This document shows positions 6,920-13,663 of a stretch of DNA of 25,088 nucleotides, in pieces (position 1 is the stretch's first letter; the number at the start of each line of letters is the position of its first letter). The notes beneath the pieces are model-generated. The model did not search any database and had not been told where the DNA came from. It saw nothing but the letters and a program-made list of their open reading frames with translations. The stretch spans positions 1-25,088 of the forward strand of contig JACPSF010000351.1 in assembly GCA_016193385.1 (NCBI GenBank). Direction: 5' to 3'. Position numbers and translations under genes: made by a program. The DNA is from Deltaproteobacteria bacterium. Lineage in GTDB: Bacteria > Desulfobacterota_B > Binatia > UBA9968.

Positions 6920-7864
6920 ATGCGTTTTCTTACATTCGTCAGAAAAAACCAGAACCGGGTGGGCCTCATGGGCCCGGAGGATATCGTCATCGACCTTGCC
7001 GAATTGAACCGGCGCTATCTGCGCGGGGGGTCACCGCCCTATCTTACCAGCATGCAGGCCTTTATCGAGGCTGGCGGAAAGGCATTGAGCGTGGCTAAAA
7101 AAGCGGCGCGATACGTCGCGGCCAAGGATGGTGATGACCTAAAGAAGCTCGCCCGTGCGGGGGCCCTGCTGAAGCTGAATCAGATCAAGTTCTTGTCCCC
7201 CATTCCCTGGCCCAGGAAGAACGTGATCATGCTCGGTATCAACTATCGGGAACACGTTGAAGAAGGGGCCAGGGCAAGATCGTTGGAGCTCAAGTACCCC
7301 GACGAGCCGGTTTACTTTACCAAGCCGGCCACATCGGTGATTGGCCATATGGGAAACGTCATTCACCATAAGGTGACCGAGAAACTCGACTACGAAATCG
7401 AGCTGGCGGTGGTGATGGGGAAGAAAGGGAGAGATATCCCTAAGGAGAAAGTCTACGATTACATCTTCGGCTACACGGTCTGTCTGGACATGACTGCGCG
7501 CGACCTGCAGCGCCGCCATGGGCAGTGGTTCAAGGGGAAATCGCTCGACACTTTCTGCCCCTTGGGGCCCTGGATCGTCCACAAGAGCGCGCTCCCTGAT
7601 CCGCAGAACCTGCGCCTCGTCTGTCGCGTTAATGGCCAGACCATGCAGGACGGCAACACGCGGGACATGATCTTTGACATTCCCACCATGATTTCGGTCC
7701 TCTCCATGGGAATGACTTTGGAACCGGGGGAAATTATCAGCACCGGGACGCCTTCGGGAGTGGGCTTTGCCCGGGTCCCGCCTTTTTTCCTCAAGCCCGG
7801 GGACAAAGTCGACGGAGAGGTGGAGCACATCGGCGTCCTGCAGGTGGAGATCGCGGCTCCGTGA
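6920..7864 (+). CDS. Fumarylacetoacetate hydrolase family protein
   Basis: Members of this family cleave or hydrate or decarboxylate acylpyruvates and related oxo acids with a divalent metal. The N-terminal cap (MRFLTFVRKNQNRVGLM) is followed by the catalytic fold: VIMLGINYREHVEEG, then FTKPATSVIGH, then DYEIELAVVMG carrying the two metal-binding glutamates, then GYTVCLDMTARDLQR with the metal aspartate, KSLDTFCPLGPW, and STGTPSGVGFA. At 314 residues it has normal length. The ATG at 6920 has GGAGG 5 bases upstream; the in-frame TTG at 6908 overlaps that site and is rejected. It is probably cytoplasmic and acts in degradation of aromatic or dicarboxylic compounds. The exact substrate is not predictable. 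Confidence 0.92.
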   Translation: MRFLTFVRKNQNRVGLMGPEDIVIDLAELNRRYLRGGSPPYLTSMQAFIEAGGKALSVAKKAARYVAAKDGDDLKKLARAGALLKLNQIKFLSPIPWPRKNVIMLGINYREHVEEGARARSLELKYPDEPVYFTKPATSVIGHMGNVIHHKVTEKLDYEIELAVVMGKKGRDIPKEKVYDYIFGYTVCLDMTARDLQRRHGQWFKGKSLDTFCPLGPWIVHKSALPDPQNLRLVCRVNGQTMQDGNTRDMIFDIPTMISVLSMGMTLEPGEIISTGTPSGVGFARVPPFFLKPGDKVDGEVEHIGVLQVEIAAP

Positions 7865-7870
7865 AGTCAG

Positions 7871-7922
7871 TTTTTAGTTTTGAGTTGATTTCGACTAAAA
7901 ATTAAAAGCTCAAGACTAAAAA
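7871..7922. repeat. AT-rich inverted repeat with 7-base periodicity
   Basis: The arms at 7871-7884 and 7909-7922 (TTTTTAGTTTTGAG and CTCAAGACTAAAAA) pair over 14 bases with one G-U. The right part is also periodic: ACTAAAA, ATTAAAA, GCTCAAG and ACTAAAA follow each other at 7894-7921 with a 7-base step. It lies between the FAH gene and the MEMO gene, where it could end transcription in either direction, and it belongs with the two other heptamer arrays in this window. Confidence 0.7.
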
Positions 7923-7932
7923 CATTTGAATT

Positions 7933-8778
7933 ATGGGGCGCGTCAGATACCCGGCAGTGGCGGGTTCCTTTTATCCCGCAGAACCCGCAGAGCTGGAAAA
8001 GCTGATCGAGGACTGTTTCGTTTCGAACCCGCTGGGTCCCCGGGGAGCAAGGGCTTCCCGCCCCTCGCTTCTCGGAGGGATGGTGCCCCACGCGGGCTAT
8101 ATCTATTCAGGTCCCTGCGCCGCGCATTTCTATTCCGCGTTGGAGAGGAATACTGCCTGCGCGATTGTTTTGGGAGTGAATCACCGGGCAAGGGGGTGGA
8201 AGGCTGCCCTCAGCGACGCGCACAGTTGGGAAACCCCGCTGGGCTATGTCGACGTAGATCAGAGGCTCAAGGAGACTCTAAAGACACGTGTCCATTTTCT
8301 CAAAGATGATGATCTGGCCCACCTGGAAGAACACAGTATCGAGGTTCAGCTCCCCTTTCTCCAGCGGGTTCTGGCAGAGTTTACTATTTTGCCCATCTCT
8401 CTGTCCTATCTCTCTGCGGACGAATGCCGCGAGCTCGGCGAGGCCGTGGCGCACCTCTACGAGACCAATCAGTCCGCGGGGAAGAAGACGCTCCTCATCG
8501 CGAGCAGCGATTTGAGCCACTATCTCTCGCCTCAAGAGACCGAGAGGCTCGACCGCTTGGCCCTGGAGCAAGTCCTGGCCCTCAATCCCGCCGCGCTTCT
8601 GAGGACGGTCGAACAAAGAGATATCAGCATGTGCGGGGTCCTCCCCACGGCCACCTTTCTGTTTGCGGCCAATGCCCTGGGGGCGAAGAGGGCGTTTCTC
8701 CTCAAACACTGCCATTCAGGCGACGCCGTGCCCATGAAGGAAGTCGTAGGCTATGCCAGCGTGGCGGTCGAGTTTTAA
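7933..8778 (+). CDS. MEMO1 family protein / AmmeMemoRadiSam system protein B
   Basis: This is a 281-residue homologue of human MEMO1. It opens with RYPAVAGSFYP, the family signature, followed by MVPHAGYIYSGPCAAHFYSAL, GVNHRARG, HSIEVQLPFLQ, SSDLSHY, MCGVLPTATFLFAANALGA and GDAVPMKEVVGYASVAV. The conserved His, Asp and Cys residues resemble the metal site of class III extradiol dioxygenases, to which the fold is related. In bacteria and archaea it is usually encoded with an AMMECR1 protein and a radical SAM enzyme; neither partner is visible here, so this copy is solitary within the window. The ATG at 7933 has a weak ribosome-binding site. The biochemical role in bacteria remains unclear. Confidence 0.9.
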   Translation: MGRVRYPAVAGSFYPAEPAELEKLIEDCFVSNPLGPRGARASRPSLLGGMVPHAGYIYSGPCAAHFYSALERNTACAIVLGVNHRARGWKAALSDAHSWETPLGYVDVDQRLKETLKTRVHFLKDDDLAHLEEHSIEVQLPFLQRVLAEFTILPISLSYLSADECRELGEAVAHLYETNQSAGKKTLLIASSDLSHYLSPQETERLDRLALEQVLALNPAALLRTVEQRDISMCGVLPTATFLFAANALGAKRAFLLKHCHSGDAVPMKEVVGYASVAVEF

Positions 8779-8904
8779 GAAGGCTGCTCCTCGGGGGCGA
8801 CTCTTCTGAGCGCGGTTCGACCGCCCTGAGCGGCTCACCGCCGAAGGGCAGCCGATGAGCCAGGTTTGACTTGCTCCAGCCCATCTGTTAGTTGTGTTTT
8901 TGGC

Positions 8905-8997
8905 TGGGGGTGTCCACCTCTGGTGGACTGAGAGCCCGAGGAGGCGGCATTCGGGCAACCCTTTGAACCTGATCCGGATAGTACCGGCGTAGGGAAG
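8905..8997 (+). promoter_or_regulatory. TPP riboswitch (THI element)
   Basis: The conserved core is intact: GGGGGTG, a short hairpin TCCACCTCTGGTGGA, CTGAGA at 8928-8933, a variable P3 stem (GCCCGAG to CGGGC), then CCCTTTGAACCTGATC and the GGATAGTACCGGCGTAGGGA closing strand. It binds thiamin pyrophosphate and should switch off the thiS-thiG-thiE unit that begins at 9112. The expression platform is the terminator-like stem at 9057-9105. Confidence 0.96.
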
Positions 8998-9056
8998 CGT
9001 CAAAGTCCTTGCTCCCTCCGAGCATTTTCCTGGCGGAGAAAGGGGCGAACTTAAGA

Positions 9057-9105
9057 CCGTATTCCCTGGCCACGCTCACGTGGTCGTGTCGGGTGCGGTT
9101 TTTTT
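9057..9105 (+). terminator. Riboswitch-controlled transcription terminator (putative)
   Basis: GGCCACG CTCA CGTGGTC forms a 7-bp stem with one G-U. It can be lengthened by imperfect pairing up to CCG (9057-9059) with CGG, directly before seven Ts at 9099-9105. The location between the aptamer and thiS, with the T-run ending six bases before the GTG, suits a transcription-terminating platform. Bulges in the lower stem make the exact fold uncertain. Confidence 0.55.
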
Positions 9106-9111
9106 ATTTCG

Positions 9112-9312
9112 GTGATAGTTCAGATCAACGGAGAAAAGAAAGAAGTTAGCGCGGGAATGAGCGTTGCCCTGCTGCTCGAGGAGATGGGGATTCGCCCCGG
9201 GCGGGTCGTCGTGGAGCTCAACCGGGACGTGCTTTCCCGCGCGGCGCACGCGCTGACTTTTTTGAAAGAAGGGGACGCGGTAGAAATCGTCCATTTTGTC
9301 GGAGGAGGCTAA
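9112..9312 (+). CDS. thiS: Sulfur carrier protein ThiS
   Basis: This is a 66-residue ubiquitin-like protein that carries sulfur as a C-terminal thiocarboxylate for thiazole formation. It has the expected fold pattern (MIVQINGEKKEV, then SVALLLEEMGI, VVVELNRDVL, GDAVEIVHFVGGG) and ends in the required Gly-Gly. The start is GTG at 9112; no ATG would leave the first strand intact. No Shine-Dalgarno sequence is seen, only the T-run of the upstream terminator. ThiG begins 10 bases after the stop. The adenylating enzyme (ThiF/MoeB) is not in the window. Confidence 0.95.
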   Translation: MIVQINGEKKEVSAGMSVALLLEEMGIRPGRVVVELNRDVLSRAAHALTFLKEGDAVEIVHFVGGG

Positions 9313-9322
9313 GAGGTGAGTT

Positions 9323-10096
9323 ATGGAAGATCTACTCAAGCTCGGTGACGGGACTTACAGATCACGCCTGATTGTTGGGACGGGGAAGTACAAAGACTTC
9401 CGCGAGACGCAGAAGGCGATCGAAGCTTCCGGAGCGGAGATCGTTACGGTGGCGGTCCGGCGAGTCAACATTACCGACTCGGGCAAGGAAAATCTGCTGG
9501 ACTATTTGGACCCCAAAAAATTTACGATTCTGCCCAACACGGCCGGCTGCTACACGGCAGAAGAGGCCGTGCGGACCTGTCGTCTGGCTCGTGAGGCCGG
9601 AGTGGGCAACATGGTCAAATTGGAGGTCATCGGAGATGAGCGGACGCTCTTCCCCGACATTCCGGCGACTCTGGAGGCGGCCAGGGCCCTGATCAAAGAG
9701 GGATTCGTCGTCTTGCCTTACATCAATGACGATACGATTGCGGCGAAGAAACTTCAGGAGATGGGATGCGCCGCGGTGATGCCTTTGGCGGCGCCGATCG
9801 GCTCCGGACTGGGGATTCGCAATCCCTACAACATTCGCATTATCCTGGAGCAGGCCAGGGTCCCAGTGATCGTCGATGCTGGAGTGGGAACCGCGTCGGA
9901 CGCTGCCATCGCCATGGAATTGGGCTGCGATGGGGTGCTGATGAATACGGCAATTGCGGGGGCGAAAGATCCTATCTTGATGGCCGAGGCGATGAGGCTT
10001 GGCGTGGAAGCTGGAAGAAAGGCCTTCCTGGCCGGGCGTATCCCGAAGAAGCTCTACGCGACTGCTTCTAGCCCCATCGAGGGAATCTTGGGTTAA
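9323..10096 (+). CDS. thiG: Thiazole synthase ThiG
   Basis: ThiG condenses 1-deoxyxylulose 5-phosphate, dehydroglycine and sulfur from ThiS to make the thiazole phosphate of thiamin. The 257-residue length is normal for this TIM barrel. Visible motifs are [22 protein letters not shown], the Schiff-base lysine in [17 protein letters not shown] (Lys99), [26 protein letters not shown] and [12 protein letters not shown]. The ATG at 9323 has GAGGTGAG upstream. The enzyme supplying dehydroglycine (ThiH or ThiO) is absent from this cluster and must be elsewhere. Confidence 0.97.
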   Translation: MEDLLKLGDGTYRSRLIVGTGKYKDFRETQKAIEASGAEIVTVAVRRVNITDSGKENLLDYLDPKKFTILPNTAGCYTAEEAVRTCRLAREAGVGNMVKLEVIGDERTLFPDIPATLEAARALIKEGFVVLPYINDDTIAAKKLQEMGCAAVMPLAAPIGSGLGIRNPYNIRIILEQARVPVIVDAGVGTASDAAIAMELGCDGVLMNTAIAGAKDPILMAEAMRLGVEAGRKAFLAGRIPKKLYATASSPIEGILG

Positions 10097-10104
10097 AGCC
10101 ACCG

Positions 10105-10758
10105 TTGCCGCCGCGTGCGCTGACATTCGATCTTTACCTGGTTACGGACCGCAGGCAGACCCAGGGGAGAGATCTTCTCTGGGTTCTGGAGCAGGCCCTG
10201 GAAGGCGGCGTCCGCGCGGTGCAGCTTAGAGAAAAAGACCTCGGCGGTCGCGATCTTTTCCTGTTGGCGGAGAAGACAAAAAGGCTCTGCGGTCGTTACC
10301 GCGCAAGCCTCCTTATCAACGACCGCATCGACGTCGCCCTCGGAGTGGACGCGGATGGGGTCCATTTAGGAGGTTCCTCGATGCCGGGCGGCGCCGCGAG
10401 AAGGCTCCTCGGGAGCGACAAGCTGATCGGGGTCTCGACCCATTCCGTCCACGAGGCGCAAGCGGCGGAGCGCGCAGGGGCCGACTTTATTTTGTTCGGG
10501 CCGGTTTATTTAACGGCCTCGAAAGCGGCCTACGGAGACCCGCAGGGCGCTCGGGCTCTGAAAGAAGTGGTGGAAAAAATTTCGCTTCCCGTTTATGCTA
10601 TCGGCGGAATTAAGGCGGAAAATATCACCGCCGTCAAAGGGACGGGGAGTCGGGGGGTTGCCCTGATTTCCGCGGTCATGAGCGCGGCCGACCCTAAGCG
10701 AGCGGCTCAGGAGATCCTAGCGGCATTAAAGAAGGGCTCGAGTGAAAGAGATCGCTGA
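10105..10758 (+). CDS. thiE: Thiamine-phosphate synthase ThiE
   Basis: ThiE joins the thiazole phosphate and the pyrimidine pyrophosphate to make thiamin phosphate. It is a 217-residue TIM barrel with LYLVTDR at the start, VQLREKDL (pyrophosphate/Mg region), LLINDRIDVAL, DGVHLGGSSMP, LIGVSTHSVHEA, FILFGPVYLTASK and VYAIGGIKAENI. The likely start is TTG at 10105, 8 bases after the thiG stop; no good ribosome-binding site is seen, so translation probably depends on thiG. Its last 17 bases overlap the next gene. Confidence 0.94.
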   Translation: MPPRALTFDLYLVTDRRQTQGRDLLWVLEQALEGGVRAVQLREKDLGGRDLFLLAEKTKRLCGRYRASLLINDRIDVALGVDADGVHLGGSSMPGGAARRLLGSDKLIGVSTHSVHEAQAAERAGADFILFGPVYLTASKAAYGDPQGARALKEVVEKISLPVYAIGGIKAENITAVKGTGSRGVALISAVMSAADPKRAAQEILAALKKGSSERDR

Positions 10759-11047
10759 GGCGGCTTTTCAGTATCTTCAGGAGAATCTTCTTAGCACTCT
10801 CCTCATCGCTTTTGTCGCGGGCTTTGCCGGCATCAAGACCGTGGCGTTTGCGAAGAAGGGAAACCCAGCTCTGTTCTTCATCGTGGGACTGCTCGGCGCC
10901 TTTGTCGGCCAGTTTGCTATCCGGTATTTAGGCCTTGAGGAGATCCTCGATCAGGTGCCCAGTTTTCGTCTCTTATTCGATTTCCTGGCTGCCTATGCCG
11001 GCTCGTTTGTGATCGCCGCCCTCGTGAACTTCGTGAAACCCCAGTGA
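10742..11047 (+). CDS. Small integral membrane protein, function unknown
   Basis: This 101-residue protein has three likely membrane segments at about 17-32, 43-62 and 80-97. It is rich in Gly and Ala, and the pattern FVAGFAGIKTVAFAKK with FFIVGLLGAFVGQFAIRYLG resembles the GlsB/YeaQ/YmgE transglycosylase-associated group, though the match is not firm. The GTG start at 10742 lies inside the end of thiE, indicating co-transcription with the thiamin genes. Its stop TGA ends at 11047 and the tRNA begins at the next base. No role in thiamin synthesis is known to me; sharing a transcript does not prove one. Confidence 0.72.
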   Translation: MKEIAEAAFQYLQENLLSTLLIAFVAGFAGIKTVAFAKKGNPALFFIVGLLGAFVGQFAIRYLGLEEILDQVPSFRLLFDFLAAYAGSFVIAALVNFVKPQ

Positions 11048-11123
<76 letters not shown>

Positions 11124-11148
11124 AATTTTTTCAATAACTTGCGAGCCT

Positions 11149-11205
11149 GCGGAACCCTCTCTGCCAATATAAGTGTCTCACTCATATTGGCAGAGAGGGT
11201 TCCGC
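11149..11205. repeat. Perfect 22-bp inverted repeat downstream of tRNA-Thr
   Basis: Arms at 11149-11170 and 11184-11205 match perfectly over 22 bases. The 13-base middle pairs further (AGTG with CACT) after a single mismatch, so the whole element can fold into a hairpin of about 27 bp with a tiny loop. There is no T-run after it. It could serve as a strong transcript end or processing site, or be a REP-like or MITE-like element; short length argues against a mobile gene carrier. Confidence 0.9.
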
Positions 11206-11221
11206 TATCAGCGATCAGCTG

Positions 11222-11256
11222 ACTTCCGACCTCCGATCTCTGATCTCCGACTTCCG
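11222..11256. repeat. Heptamer tandem array, five units
   Basis: Five units follow each other with a 7-base step: ACTTCCG, ACCTCCG, ATCTCTG, ATCTCCG, ACTTCCG (consensus AYYTCYG). It is intergenic, between the tRNA-associated inverted repeat and the flavin enzyme gene, and resembles short tandemly repeated heptamers known from some bacterial genomes. Confidence 0.8.
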
Positions 11257-11342
11257 CTATAAGCTGCCGAGCTATTTACGGGGATCGTAGTGTTAGTGTT
11301 GGGTGTAAAGTCAAGCAATGACCCCGGATGCGATATACATAC

Positions 11343-11371
11343 TTGACATACAGGCATGATGTTGGATAAGT
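11343..11371 (+). promoter_or_regulatory. Possible promoter of the nitronate monooxygenase-like gene
   Basis: TTGACA at 11343-11348 is followed after 16 bases by GATAAG (or after 17 by ATAAGT). The -35 is perfect but the -10 is weak. The position, about 45 bases upstream of the ATG at 11415, is suitable and no other candidate is better. Confidence 0.35.
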
Positions 11372-11414
11372 CTCGCGCCAAGCTCGTCCATCAGCTGACA
11401 GAAAGGACAACGCA

Positions 11415-12404
11415 ATGATTCACACGCCCCTTTGCGGTCTTCTAGACATCCAATACCCCATTATTCAGGGGGGGATGGGTCCTAATGACACCTCGGATCT
11501 GGCCGCCGCCGTCACAAATGCCGGCGGCCTCGGCATCATCAGCAACTACCGGAATGGGGACGTCAAGAGCATCACTCGTCAGCACATCGAAAAAGTCAAG
11601 AACTTAACCAAGGGTACATTCGGGTTCAACCAGCCTCTGGCGGCGGACAGTTGCCGGCAGCGGCTCGATGCTCTTTTGGAGGCTCGCCGCGAGGATCCCG
11701 AGGTGCGCCGTCGCCTTCGCGTTATAATAACCTCAGCCGGAGACCCGACACCTTTTGTCAGTTCTTTCAAAGAGTCCGGGCTCCTGCACGGGCACGTGGT
11801 TCCCACTGTCTATCACGCCGTGAAAGCTCAGCGCGCCGGGGTGGACTTCATCATCGCTGAAGGATACGAATCCGGGGGACATGTCAGTTACCAGCCCGTG
11901 CATACGCTCGTGCTGGTGCCCGCCGTTGTGGATGCTGTGTCCGTGCCGGTTGTGGCCGCTGGAGGTATCTGCGATGCGCGCGGTTTTGTTGCGGCGCTGG
12001 CTCTGGGTGCTCAAGGAATTCAGATGGGAACTCGCTTTTACATGACTGGCGAGGCTCGTTCTGTCCATCCCGCAATTCAGCAAGCTCTTCGCGAGGCGCG
12101 TGAAACCGACACGGTTATTGTGCCCGGGGTCTACGGTGAAAATCGTCACTGGAAGAACGCCTTTGCTAAGGCTCTACTGGAGTTAAAAAAGCGCGGGGCT
12201 ACTGAAGAAGAGATAACCGCATTCAAGCAGCAAGGTCAGGAAGCCAAGAACCGGGGTGATGCCCCCAATGCTGGAGTGCCAATAGGGATGGTAACCGGGC
12301 GGATCAGAGACGTTGTAAGCGTCGCCTCAGTGATCCAGGAGATCGCAGTGGGTGCCGAGACGGCGCTGGCACGGATTGAAGGACTCATTCGGGCAGAGAA
12401 ATAA
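11415..12404 (+). CDS. Nitronate monooxygenase / FabK-like flavoprotein
   Basis: This is a 329-residue FMN-dependent TIM-barrel enzyme of the 2-nitropropane dioxygenase family, which oxidises nitronates or, in the FabK branch, reduces enoyl-ACP. Family marks are YPIIQGGMG at the N-terminus, NAGGLGIIS, FGFNQPLA, DFIIAEGYESGGHV, and the phosphate-binding VPVVAAGGICDARG with ALGAQGIQMGTRF. The His in ESGGHV aligns with the catalytic base of nitronate monooxygenases. The ATG at 11415 has AAAGGA upstream. The gene stands alone, facing the Clp1-like gene convergently. The true substrate is uncertain; many such genes lie in catabolic contexts. Confidence 0.88.
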   Translation: MIHTPLCGLLDIQYPIIQGGMGPNDTSDLAAAVTNAGGLGIISNYRNGDVKSITRQHIEKVKNLTKGTFGFNQPLAADSCRQRLDALLEARREDPEVRRRLRVIITSAGDPTPFVSSFKESGLLHGHVVPTVYHAVKAQRAGVDFIIAEGYESGGHVSYQPVHTLVLVPAVVDAVSVPVVAAGGICDARGFVAALALGAQGIQMGTRFYMTGEARSVHPAIQQALREARETDTVIVPGVYGENRHWKNAFAKALLELKKRGATEEEITAFKQQGQEAKNRGDAPNAGVPIGMVTGRIRDVVSVASVIQEIAVGAETALARIEGLIRAEK

Positions 12405-12409
12405 GCCTC

Positions 12410-12427
12410 GGTTTGATAGCCCAAACC
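12410..12427 (+). terminator. Weak hairpin after the flavoprotein gene
   Basis: GGTTTG and CAAACC form a 6-bp stem around a 6-base loop, 5 bases after the stop codon, followed by TTGTCTT rather than a clean T-run. It may end transcription between the convergent genes. The rest of the gap up to 12568 shows only small hairpins. Confidence 0.35.
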
Positions 12428-12568
12428 TTGTCTTCTAGGGAACGGGTCAAGTCTTTTGTTGATAAATACAACTTATTCTGTCCCGCAGGATTGAATTGTT
12501 TGAACAGCGCAATCTGAAAAGATTCCGCTAGACTCTCACCAGAGCGGTGACTCGACCGACTCCTTCAG

Positions 12569-13555
12569 TTAAGTGGAGGTGAGCGGATCGCCTTTCTGGA
12601 TATTCACCCTCTCGTGCGAGCCATCTTCGCGCACTTTAAGCGAGCCGACCTGAAGCACGCTGGCTTCTGCCGCCGGAGTCAGGATATCAACCGTCTCGCT
12701 GTTCAGCGCCTTGAGAATTCCCAAGCCCTGAAACTCCCCGTCCACCAGACACCCAACGAGCAGATTCTCCAAGGCGCCGCGCTCGATGAGGTGAACGAAA
12801 TCCACATCCAGCTCGTTTCGTAAGAATGGCAATGAGGTGGGAAGGCCGCTCAACACAAGCACGGCTTCCCTGCCGCTCTTCCAGCCCGCGACAACCTGGC
12901 ACCCGATGATTTTCAAAAGGACGCCGACATCTAAAGGCTCGCCATGCCCAAGGAGCGCTCGCTCGAAGCCGACACCCGCGAGATGCCAGCGCCGCAACTG
13001 CGCCGTGGCAAAATAGCGGCGGAAGCTTCCCTCGCGTGCCCGCACGCGTTCCTGGTGCGGTTTGAGTCCAGTATGCTCGACCGGTATTTCGACGACCTCG
13101 ATTCCTTTGGAGGCATAGAGCCTGTAGTACTCCAGTTCTCTGCCGCGCTGTAGCAAGACCAGCAAGTCGGGCTCGATAAGATTGATGAGCTCCGATTTGA
13201 AGGCGCGGGCGGCACCTTCCTGTATATACCCGTCGGAGTCGATCAGACAGGGACGGGCGGCCTTCGCGACCATCCTCTTGCAACCCGTCAAGACCTGGAG
13301 GAAATGACCTCGGGGTGAGATGTCGCCGCCGAAGTATCCGGCCCGCGCTCCCCCCTGATAGGTGCCAAGAGAGATGACCGCCGGCGGTCCGATCTCGGCC
13401 TGACCCAGGTCGGCATCCACAACCTCGCCTCCGACCCGCTCATGGAGCCGCCTAACCAGCGTCGTTTTGCCAACATCGACGTTGCCTAAAAAGAGCACCA
13501 CCGACCGGCCAGCGATGCGGCGTTCAAGTTCCACCACACCCGTCATGTCCACCAT
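12569..13555 (-). CDS. Clp1/Grc3(NOL9)-like polynucleotide 5'-hydroxyl kinase family P-loop protein
   Basis: The P-loop GNVDVGKTT (residues 24-32) is followed by VVDADLGQAEIGPPAVISLG (45-64). The second stretch closely matches the DxDxGQ-x-GPPG signature of the Clp1/Grc3/NOL9 RNA kinases, where Asp and Gln contact the nucleotide and metal. YFGGDISPRGH and a CLIDSDGYIQ strand also fit the family. Those enzymes phosphorylate 5'-OH RNA or DNA ends in eukaryotic and archaeal RNA processing. The protein lacks the eukaryotic N-terminal domain but keeps a C-terminal beta-rich part (about 220-328). The start is ATG 13555, or ATG 13546 with GGTGG near it. It diverges from glcD. Activity on RNA in a bacterium is inference. 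Confidence 0.8.
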   Translation of the reverse strand: MVDMTGVVELERRIAGRSVVLFLGNVDVGKTTLVRRLHERVGGEVVDADLGQAEIGPPAVISLGTYQGGARAGYFGGDISPRGHFLQVLTGCKRMVAKAARPCLIDSDGYIQEGAARAFKSELINLIEPDLLVLLQRGRELEYYRLYASKGIEVVEIPVEHTGLKPHQERVRAREGSFRRYFATAQLRRWHLAGVGFERALLGHGEPLDVGVLLKIIGCQVVAGWKSGREAVLVLSGLPTSLPFLRNELDVDFVHLIERGALENLLVGCLVDGEFQGLGILKALNSETVDILTPAAEASVLQVGSLKVREDGSHERVNIQKGDPLTST

Positions 13556-13663
13556 TAGAGCAGCCGCCGCGGTTCGATGTCAATTCCAGTTGACAGAAAA
13601 GCTCATCCTCGCATAGGCTCTTCCCGTCTGCGGGCCTTTTCGGCGTCCTGGAGCAGCCAACCC

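Noticed and set aside
7139..7828. Minus-strand ORF of 229 codons opposite the FAH-family gene
   Set aside because: It is antisense to a well-supported enzyme, His- and Arg-rich, and without any family pattern.
8800..8870. Hairpin GGCTCA...TGAGCC after the MEMO gene as an intrinsic terminator
   Set aside because: The stem is only 6 bp with a long loop and there is no T-run, so I do not list it as a feature.
11149..11256. CRISPR array near the tRNA
   Set aside because: The heptamer units are too short and have no spacers, and the 22-bp repeat occurs only as one inverted pair; no cas gene is present.
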